Of a stretch of DNA of 64,000 nt, positions 56,500 to 64,000 are shown piece by piece. Numbering within the stretch: the stretch's first letter is position 1; every line of letters begins with the position of its first letter. Made by a program: the position numbers and the translations under genes. Origin of the DNA: Leptasterias polaris (lineage: Eukaryota > Echinodermata > Asteroidea > Forcipulatida > Asteriidae); NCBI GenBank assembly GCA_037783415.1, contig JAZGTN010000149.1, positions 1,054,001-1,118,000 of the forward strand, given 5' to 3'. The notes under the pieces are model-generated. The model ran no database searches. It saw nothing but the letters and a program-made list of their open reading frames with translations, and was not told the DNA's origin.

Positions 56500-57790
56500 C
56501 CGTGTAACTGTCACAGGCTTACGTATAAGCCCGCACACTCACATATATATTTTTTTCACGTGTAACCGTTTCTGAAACAGTTGTTGACCCGTGTAACAGC
56601 AGTTTCACAAAACAAAATTTCAAGTAAAAAAACTTGTTTACACAACTGGGCATGTGATTAAAAACATTGTGTCTTCATACTTCATAGCAGTTCTATGACT
56701 TTGCGCAATCACCCTGCAAAAGCGAGCATGCGCAATCGAATTGTTGTGGAACGCCCCCTAGCGTTCAATGTTTCTTGCAACTAATGCCGCACGCAAAGTA
56801 ATGGTAACAATTTTCGCAGCACATTTCAAGTGAATTTGTTTACGCTGATCCCAATTGTTAACATTTGAACGATTAACAGGATTATCGTTTGGTTAACCGG
56901 GTAACCGTGCAATCGATTTGTTGTGGATCACCCTCTAGCGTTCAATTTTTCTTGCAACTATTGCCGCACACAAAGTAATGAAATAACAAAGACTTAAGCC
57001 TGTAAATTGGAAACGATATGGGTGTGTGTGGCAATTATTATGGTCAGCATTTCGCAGCACTTTTCAAGTGAATTTTTCAACGTTTATCCGAACCGTACAA
57101 ATGTGAACGTTTAACCGTAAGATCTGTCACCTAACCGTGTAACCGTCACAGGCTTACGCATAAGTCTGCGCATTCACAGTTATTTTTTGGTAAATGTGTA
57201 ACCGTTTCTGAAACAGTTGGTGACCCGTGTAACAGCAGTTTCATGAACAACATTTCAAGTTAAAAAAACCTGTTTACACAACCGGCATGTGATCAAAAAC
57301 ATTATGTCTTCATTCTTCATTGCAGAAATTTTACTTTGCGCAATGACCGTGCAAAAGCGAGCACACGCAATCGAATTGTTGTGGAACGCCCCCTAGCGTG
57401 CAATGTTTATCACAAATATTGCTACACGCACATATGTATTGAAATAAGAAAGACTACGAGTCTGTAAATTGGAAAATATATGAGTGTGTGTTTTATGGGA
57501 TATTGTGCTGTGAAAATCGTGATCACAGTTATTATGGTCAGCATTACGCGGCACTTTTTAAGTGATTTTTTCAACGTTTATCCGAACCGTACAAATAAAT
57601 GTAAACGTTTAACCGTAAGATCTGTCACTTAACCATGTAACCGTCACAGGCTTATGTATAAGCCTGATCATTCACGGTTATTTTTGGTCAACATACAGTT
57701 TCTGAAACAGTTGGTGACCCGTGTAACAGCAGTTTCATAAACAAAATTTCAAGTAAAAAACCTCTTTACACAACCGTACATGTGACCTAA
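56500..57790 (+). repeat. Diverged tandem repeat (about 0.5-0.6-kb units)
   Basis: Three unequal copies share AACCGTGTAAC(T/C)GTCACAGGCTTA, TTTCTGAAACAGTTG, GACCCGTGTAACAGCAGTTTCA, CAACCGGCATGTGAT and GTTGTGGAACGCCCCCTAGCG. The left-most piece lies at 45225-45335, on the other side of the TTAA element. Confidence 0.8.
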
Positions 57791-57957
57791 TATCCTAAAG
57801 CGTACAAATATGAAAGAGTAAGATCCTATATCAAATTGAAGCTTAGTTCATGAACTTAACTCTCAATGTAATTTTTGTTTTATTATAAATTAATTTGCCC
57901 ATTTACAGCGAAGTGAATATTTAATTAGCCAATCTTGAGATCACTGTATCTCGAAAA

Positions 57958-58390
57958 GCCTTGGGTAACCGTGAACCCATGTTGACCTTTACTTCCGGGT
58001 CAACCGGAAGTGGGACCATATCTCAAGAACTACACAACCGTTTTTCAAACTGTTTTTATTTATAGACTCCTTGGGCATTGTAGTTTAGCCTTGTGTAACC
58101 GTGACCCCATGTTGACTTCTACTTCAAGGTCAACCGGAAGTGGGACCATATCTCAAGAACTACACAACCGATTTTTAAACCTTCTTCAGTTATAGACTCC
58201 TTGGGCATTGGAGATTAGCCTTGGGTAACCGTGACCCCATGTTGACCTTTACTTCTGGGTCAACCGGAAGTGGGACCCTATCTCAAGAACTACACACCCG
58301 ATTTTCAATTTCTTTTCAGTTTTAAACCCTTTGAGCATTAAATGTTAGACAAGGGTTACCATAAACCCGTGTTGACCTTTATGTCTGGTT
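57958..58390 (+). repeat. 130-bp minisatellite, about 3.3 copies
   Basis: Units begin AGCCTTG(G/T)GTAACCGTGA at 57958, 58087 and 58217. Each has the palindrome-like CTTCCGGGTCAACCGGAAG and ATCTCAAGAACTACACA. The reverse-complement unit forms the body of the repeat at 27170-27357. The 61-codon frame inside is a by-product. Confidence 0.88.
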
Positions 58391-58579
58391 TAAAAGTTCC
58401 TTTCGATTCAGTATCAGAATGAAGACCAGGTTTAGGTTTTTAGGCACACTTAAGTGAAAAGGACCTGTCAAAGGTCAATTGAAATCAGACCAACTTTAAA
58501 GCTTTGAAGCACTTAATCGAAGCAAAACAATAATACACGGAACAGCTTTGTGTTTGTTCACAAACACCTAATGGCTAGT
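58391..58579 (+). repeat. Helentron-like repeat 3' end
   Basis: Ends GGAACAGCTTTGTG, hairpin GTGTTTGTTCACAAACAC, 7 bases, CTAGT at 58575-58579. It is the mirror copy of 26998-27170 and, with the minisatellite on its left, forms one element. Confidence 0.65.
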
Positions 58580-59156
58580 TTATTATTACATTAATTAAAC
58601 TCTACACAAAATCGTGATTTCGTGAAACCGAATGCAAGACGCACATGTACAAACGAACGCTTATTGAAATTCGTCATTTCGTGAAATTTTTAAACTGATA
58701 ATGGTAGGAAAGAATGATGTTTAAGAAATAATGATCCACACAAATATACATCGAAATTGTGTGTTTTTTCTTCTTAAATGGTCATAGACCATGTCAATCG
58801 GGCTAATCTGAGGATAGAACTTAAAAGAGTTTTTAACTAAAATATGTTTTCGGTCTACTGGCTGCAGCCTGGTAGGTCATCCGAGAGTTAAAATGTTTAC
58901 AGAAAGGAATGTGTCAAGTTAGTTTATTTTGACAATTGTTTTGTTCTTGTAAAAACAGGGACGATACAATTATGTGGTAGTCTTTTGTTTCATTTAAAAA
59001 GACCTCGGCTGATTTTGTGAGGGGAACAAGAATCATGATTTTGAATCCACGTTTTAATGTTAGGCGTTTGTATTTTATCTTTGCTATTTAGGACTGTTTC
59101 GTTGATGTTGGTTTGGGGGTTTCTATTTTGTTTATTTTTTCATTTATAATTGGCAG
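58580..59156. other. Upstream intron of the GABA-B-like gene
   Basis: No earlier exon was recognised. A pyrimidine-rich stretch (TTTATTTTTTCATTT) precedes the first visible acceptor. Confidence 0.45.
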
Positions 59157-59264
59157 CAAATGAAAGCATTGCGGCTGATCTTGGAGGCTCACGATATGCA
59201 GGTAGTCTTGTCTGAGAGGGTCAAAGACTTATCAAAATTTGACTTTCATCTTCAGAGTATCAAG
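59157..59264 (+). CDS. GABA-B-receptor-like protein, ligand-binding domain exon a
   Basis: Acceptor TTGGCAG and donor GTAAGT frame 36 codons, phase 0 at both sides: QMKALRLILEAHDMQVVL and DLSKFDFHLQSIK. This is the stretch of the periplasmic-binding-protein-like lobe that leads to the D-A-R-I-I block of GABA-B receptors, class C G-protein-coupled receptors that bind GABA or related ligands outside the cell. Earlier exons (signal peptide, lobe 1) are not in the window or not recognised; the exon cannot be the first, since it begins inside a domain. The gene may be one of the GABA-B-like paralogues common in invertebrates; the true ligand cannot be told. Confidence 0.75.
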
Positions 59265-59642
59265 GTAAGTAAATAATATTGTGAAAGGTAAATTATAAAT
59301 AATGTGATAACAATATTAAATTTGGGACACATTTGGTGAGCTCAGTCGTCTCTTTCCTTGCTTTTCACCTTTGTGACTCCGATTTGATCTCTGAATTCAC
59401 TTTTCAATTTTTACAAAATGTCGTGACATTGCTTTTGAGGGTACCCTGGTTCGATTACCCCAAAATATAAACACAACAATAGAGGTGCAGTCTAAAGAAT
59501 GTGGAATACCGTCTCGCTTAGAACACAAGTCAGACAAAAGAAACTGAACAAATGTGATCATTTGTTTATTATTTAAACACCAAAGATACTTTTACAACTT
59601 CACGCTGTATTGATTAGTTTTTTTATTTCGTTAAACAACTAG

Positions 59643-59708
59643 CGCCAAGATGCACGGATTATATTTACCTACTTCTTTCGACACGAACTGCTGAAACTTT
59701 ACTGCCAG
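59643..59708 (+). CDS. GABA-B-receptor-like protein, exon b
   Basis: 22 codons, phase 0 to phase 0, between AACTAG and GTAAGA: RQDARIIFTYFFRHELLKL then YCQ. It aligns by eye with the GABA-B block D-A-R-I-I-V-G-x-F-Y-E-x-E-A-R-K-V-F-C, keeping DARII and the cysteine near the end. Confidence 0.85.
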
Positions 59709-59943
59709 GTAAGAGTGTTCCTAGTTGTTGATTATAACATGTGTTCAAACATAGTACAGCAGCATGTTATGTGGATAAAAATGATACAAAGATAGCATAA
59801 TTTAAGTTTTCCATTGATTTATCGTGATTTGACGCTGGTTGAAGTCAAGGTTTTAAACCAGACAGCCACTTAAAAATATTGCTAAATCTTAATTTATATT
59901 TCTGTAATACCAATACGATGACATTTTCTCCGTCTTTGTTAAG

Positions 59944-60144
59944 GCGTACATTTCCGGTGTTTATGGAGCTAAGTACGTGTGGGTGACCCCAAATTGGGCA
60001 AACAACCCATTTTGGCTGGACGCCCCTCCAACGGTCATCGAGCCATGCACTCAAGAGCAGATCAACTCAGCCGTCAACTCCAGTCTACTATTCGATGGAC
60101 ATCCAAGACGAGTAGAATTCGAACAATTTAATTTCAATGGAGTG
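59944..60144 (+). CDS. GABA-B-receptor-like protein, exon c
   Basis: 67 codons, phase 0, from after TTGTTAAG to a GTGGGT donor. It encodes AYISGVYGAKYVWVTPNW, then IEPCTQEQINSAVNSSLLF. It matches the family pattern K-Y-V-W-F-x-x-G-W ... C-T-x-x-E-M-x-x-A-V. If the donor is not used, the frame runs on to a stop at 60229, which would end the protein early. Confidence 0.85.
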
Positions 60145-60280
60145 GTGGGTACCAATGAATATGATAACATTCCTGTGTCAGATGACACCGATACTGAGTC
60201 AAAATTACCAATAATTGGGTCAAACTAACACAAAATCCGAAAATAAATCCCATTTTCAACCAGGTTTCGAGTCAATTTGA

Positions 60281-60511
60281 CCCGGAGAAGGATCAGTCCC
60301 ATGGGGAACCGGAATCAAGTTCAATTTTGATGACCCTGAAGCTATCGGAGTTTGTGAAGTAACGAAAGTGCCCTTGTGTGGTCTTTTACACACTGGAACA
60401 ATGGACCACACAATGACATTCTTTGTTCAACCTGGAGCCCACGAGATAATTATTAGGAAAAGGGACTGTAGGGACTACCTGACATTGATCCCTGTGATCT
60501 ACCTCAATTAG
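60281..60511 (+). other. Unassigned open frame between GABA-B-like exons
   Basis: 76 codons without an initial ATG, ending at a TAG: VPWGTGIKFNFDDPEAIGV, CEVTKVPLCG, FFVQPGAHEI, CRDYLTLIPVIYLN. It reads like protein but has no clear acceptor, and a stop lies just upstream. It may be a last exon of a captured or decayed gene. No family recognised. Confidence 0.25.
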
Positions 60512-60540
60512 GCCTATTGTAAATTAAAAGTTAATATTAT

Positions 60541-61145
60541 TTTTGGACCACTCGGGTCGCGTGGTCATAAAGTAGGGAACCTGTAGGGAGCCCAAGTGCG
60601 CCCTCAGTGTTGATGATTATAAAAAGTTAACTTTGGGGTCGCGACCTGTAGACCCACTCTCTTTGTCCTTAGGTAGCTTTTGCACGAGAGAGCACATTAT
60701 TTGTTGTCGGTATTTCTCTCCATTTTGTGGGGAGCATGGCTCTGGCCATGCTCCTAATACTATTTATTCGGAAGGAATATGGTTGTAGAACTCTCTGTGA
60801 GTATCACTTATCTTAAATTGTATTTTGAAATGATAAATATTGTCATTTAGAAGGCCATTTAATTCGGCATATAATGTAAACTTGTGTGTGTGTGTGTAGC
60901 CAGCCTCGTGTTGTGCTGACCTTTTGCCCTTTAGCTTTACATGAAGTGACTGTGTGCATTTGTATTTGCTATTTTGTATTCAATGTGCGGTGTTGCATTG
61001 GATTTGGATTAAAACCAGTACAGGAGATTGTTTTATATTGAACACGTCATCATGTAGAGTTTGTTACTTGTATCTATTGTCTCATCTTGGTGAATCCTCG
61101 TCCTTTTTAAATAGAGGACCGGCCTCTTTCCCGTGTCTCTACAGG
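60541..61145 (+). repeat. Dispersed repeat family B, copy 3 (longest)
   Basis: Contains GGACCACTCGGGTCGCGTGGTC at the start, the CCCAAGTGCGCCCTCAGTG to GGCCATGCTCC block, GCTATTTTGTATTC and AGAGGACCGGCCTCTTTCCCGTG at the end. It is uninterrupted where copy 1 carries an insert. The 78-codon frame at 60954-61190 is inside it and not a gene. Confidence 0.8.
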
Positions 61146-61384
61146 ACTACTAGAACAACAATAGCAGGACCCCATAAACCGGATCCGTAAGGTTGTGTGC
61201 GCGTACAAAACAAATATTCGAATACCCGGGCATAGGAACCAGACTTCAAACTAATCGCAAGTCTGTGACCCAGTGTGCATGTCACGGTCATCACATAAAT
61301 TAAGCCCCCTCTTGATTATTACAGACAAACTATTTTGTATCGACTTTCCGTTTCAAAGGAGATTGTTTTTTGTTTACGTTCTAG

Positions 61385-61615
61385 AAGCCCCTTCCTGAGC
61401 ATAACGAATACTACAAAAACGAACTCCCTGATGACATTGTGCTTCATTACACCTACGACGGTATCGTAGCCATAGCATTGGCCCTCAATGCTTCCATAGC
61501 CGATCTGCAGCGTCTTGATCCTCCTCGACGACTCGAAGATTTCAGCTACTCCGATGAGGAGATGGCTAAAGTCATCCTGAAGAACGCTGACAACCTCGAT
61601 TTCACCGGATTACTG
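61385..61615 (+). CDS. GABA-B-receptor-like protein, exon d
   Basis: 77 codons, phase 0, from after TTCTAG to a GTACTA donor (weak). It encodes KPLPEHNEYYKNELPDD, YTYDGIVAIALALNASI and FSYSDEEMAKVILKNAD, ending DFTGLL. The Y-D-x-x-x-x-I-A-L-A-L-N block and the F-x-Y-x-D-x-x-M-A-x-x-I ... D-F-x-G-L block are strong GABA-B hallmarks from the base of the ligand-binding domain. The seven-helix part should follow further on; none of it was found before 64000. All four exons are phase 0, which helps the case for one gene. A family-B repeat fills the intron before it. Confidence 0.88.
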
Positions 61616-61992
61616 GTACTACTTCAATTGATAATTTGTTACGTTTGAAAATTTACGGTTGTAAATGCACGTTTTTTTTCTCAAACAGTTTAAAACTCTG
61701 TGTTAGTGTATCAGTCGTATTGTAAACGAAATATGATTACTCCGCCATGTTTCTGCCAACAATTCCCCCAAAACGTGAGTTCAAATATAGCCAGACAGCT
61801 AGGTGACTGCCCTTCTGCTTTTGGTATAACAAAGAGAAAGAACCACACGATAGCTGATAGTTGTTGTTTTTTGTTTTATAAAGTTTGCCTTTGTTATGTT
61901 TGCTCATATCGACTATCTTGAGTTTGATCTAAACATTGTGTTAAAATGTTTATTAAGTTAGAGTGAACAAGGGAAACTGACTGTATGGGCCT
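61616..61992. other. Intron after exon d, nothing recognised
   Basis: The 73-codon frame at 61700-61921 shows no GABA-B or membrane-helix pattern. Confidence 0.45.
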
Positions 61993-62010
61993 TTCTGTTG
62001 TTGATGTTGA

Positions 62011-62090
<80 letters not shown>

Positions 62091-62098
62091 TTGTTGCT
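61993..62098. repeat. (GTTGCT)n/(GCT)n microsatellite
   Basis: GTTGATGTT, then GTTGCT and about 20 GCT units, then GTT. Intronic. Confidence 0.95.
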
Positions 62099-62710
62099 GT
62101 TTTCCCTTCTTCTTCTTCTTTCTTCTTATTTCTATTTATTATTTAATGTCTTTATTTATACATATATATCTTGATTTATTTATTTGTTATTTATATGTGT
62201 ATTACAATTATTAATAATGTTATTTTGATTTATTTATTTTAAATAAAATTAAAATAATTTGGGGGAGGGTGATACAACTTGCAGTGGTGTTGCTTATTTC
62301 TAAAATAGAAACAACAATATATACAAATTGAGTTTTTGATGGTAAGCCTCAGCTTTCATATACAAAACGTTTTGTTGAATTTGTGAAGATTAAAGTCGTT
62401 GTTGTTGCTGTTTTCCCTTCTTCTTCTTCTTTCTTCTTATTTCTATTTATTATTTAATGTCTTTATTTATACATATATATCTTGATTTATTTATTTGTTA
62501 TTTATATGTGTATTACAATTATTAATAATGTTATTTTGATTTATTTATTTTAAATAAAATTAAAATAATTTGGGGGAGGGTGATACAACTTGCAGTGGTG
62601 TTGCTTATTTCTAAAATAGAAACAACAATATATACAAATTGAGTTTTTGATGGTAAGCCTCAGCTTTCATATACAAAACGTTTTGTTGAATTTGTGAAGA
62701 TTAAAGTCAA
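62089..62710. repeat. 311-bp tandem duplication
   Basis: The block from TTGTTGCTGTTTTCCC (62091 and 62402) to GTGAAGATTAAAGTC (ending about 62397 and 62708) occurs twice with an exact offset of 311 and no difference seen by eye. It contains CTTCTTCTTC and GGGGGAGGGTGATAC. The junction falls in the GTTGTTGCT end of the microsatellite. Confidence 0.93.
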
Positions 62711-64000
62711 CATCTGGCGTTTATTCTGTTACATTATGGAGAAACCGGCATCAAGTGGCAACGTAGATTGAAGGAAAATGTTCGACCTTAGATAACCCGT
62801 ACACATTGGGTTCTAGCGCCTTAAGTGTGGAATCATGTTTGATTTAACAAAATAGACAGTTCGTAATGTATATGTGGGTGTATTTTCCCATTTTATATTC
62901 AAGGTGTAAGGGTTTGTTATTTTTGTTTTTTGTCACAAGAGGAGTCTGGGGTCGATTTCACAAAGCACTAAAATTCATCTTAAGATGAGTTGTCACTATT
63001 ACCATAGTGAGTGTATTGTGACATCACTCTTTGCTAAGCAACTACGATGTATTTGCACTTACTTAACGAAAACAAAAAAACTGAAAAAGTAAAAGCGCCA
63101 GAAAAGCAAAGTGATCAACCTGCAAAATGCAAACGTCTAACTGCCAGGGCTGGCAACAACCTTATTCATTTAACTCACTGTGAGTTCACTATTTATTTAA
63201 AACACAAATTGGTGAACTTCCAAGACGACTATTAAGTCTAAAGTGCAACCATCAAAATACTTGCAAAAATTGTTTCAGTCAGGTTCTGTATTTTGTCCTA
63301 AATTGGCGAAGTACACAGGAATTTGATTAGTTTACCTCATCACAATGAAGAAAATTGCGTATACGTGTATTACAGTGTGCTGGAAAGAAACTCTTTATCC
63401 GAGTCGGAAGGAACAAAAGAAGTGATTTTTATATTTTATTTTATATCTTCGAACAAAATTACATCTTTTGAAATTGTCAGGGTCAAGACAAAAGTAAAAC
63501 AAAAAACTGTCATCACCACGTATAAACCACGTAAAGGAAATTGATATTGAATTACTTTTTGATACATTTACAGTTTTCTGTCATATTGCACTCCTCGAAG
63601 TATTATTTTACACAGCTGAAGGCTCATTGTGCAAACAAAGTTCAAGCTCAAAGCTGGACCAATGGGTTTTAAACAATCCTCCTCCTACCATTAAGAAATT
63701 TGTTGGTTTATATCTGTTTCGAAAAGCACTTTAAAAGACTCATTTCTTTTCATAATTAATCTCTACCATGGATGCATAATGATCTTGATTTAACAGCACC
63801 TTATAAGTTGCAATTGTTATGTTTATGTTATGCTAATGTTTTACTTCACTTTTTGATGCATTCAAGCACTAAAGCAAGACAAGTTTTCGCCGGTGAACTG
63901 ACTAAAAAACACTAAAGCCACAATCGCTTTCAAAACAACTTTCTTTAAATGCGTGTCTGTTGTAAACCACTTATCTCTACATTAACTGTATAAGAGCACA
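62711..64000. other. Intron or intergenic, no gene recognised
   Basis: A GGGTCGATTTCACAAAGCACT block near 62951 looks like a MITE end widespread in invertebrates, related in type to 32250. Open frames at 63047-63235 and 63323-63544 have no known motif. Confidence 0.4.

Noticed and set aside
57958..58390. 61-codon frame with MGPYLKNYTTVFQ-type repeats
   Set aside because: It simply reads through the 130-bp minisatellite units.

Overview
The window reads as AT-rich nuclear DNA of an animal, most likely a marine invertebrate deuterostome (an echinoderm is my best guess, by inference only). The reasons are spliced + strand exons of two metazoan genes, long introns filled with retroelements, and a repeat load typical of such genomes: Tx1, L1-like and CR1/L2-like LINEs, a Penelope-like element, a DIRS element, and Helentron-like repeats that carry minisatellites. 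There are no operons, CRISPR arrays or recognisable RNA genes.

Host genes. (1) A Dispatched-like RND/sterol-sensing-type transporter gene on the + strand: exon 1 (14711-14850), exon 2 with the first membrane segment (21098-21221), exon 3 (23906-24074) and a last exon with the C-terminal membrane bundle and tail (31264-32186). Splice sites and phases agree, but the large middle of the protein (lumenal loops and sterol-sensing domain) is not visible between exons 3 and last. A repeat abuts the last-exon acceptor. (2) Four in-phase exons (59157-61615) of the extracellular ligand-binding lobe of a GABA-B-receptor-like class C GPCR. The remainder of that gene lies outside the window or was not seen.

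Layout. 1-9300: intergenic repeats, including an almost identical 2331-bp tandem duplication (2251-6912), TTAA-flanked MITEs and a 90-bp-arm hairpin. 9300-14000: a degenerate, 5'-complete Tx1-clade LINE on the minus strand, abutting the 3' tail of another Tx1 element across a TTC microsatellite, then a compound microsatellite. 14.7-32.2 kb: the Dispatched-like gene, with CR1/L2, Tx1 and L1 LINEs, a 9-bp-TSD MITE and a Penelope-like element in its introns. 33.9-39.6 kb: Helentron-like elements with about 120-bp minisatellite bodies, CRE palindromes and covarying hairpins. 39.9-42.3 kb: a decayed L1-like LINE. 45.3-56.5 kb: a candidate 11.16-kb TTAA-flanked inverted-repeat element with an apparently intact 5.2-kb DIRS retrotransposon nested in it (gag-like, RT/RNase H/methyltransferase-like and tyrosine recombinase ORFs, 115-bp inverted repeats and an internal complementary region). 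56.5-58.6 kb: more tandem repeats. 59-61.6 kb: the GABA-B-like exons. 62-62.7 kb: a (GCT)n tract and a 311-bp tandem duplication.

The strongest leads are the intact DIRS element with its ATT junction core, the Helentron-like family (asymmetric inverted repeats, terminal hairpin and CTAG end) whose 3' terminus coincides with the 2331-bp tandem-duplication junction, the 11-kb TTAA element, and the apparent loss of the middle of the Dispatched-like gene. All family assignments rest on motif reading by eye; no database search was run.
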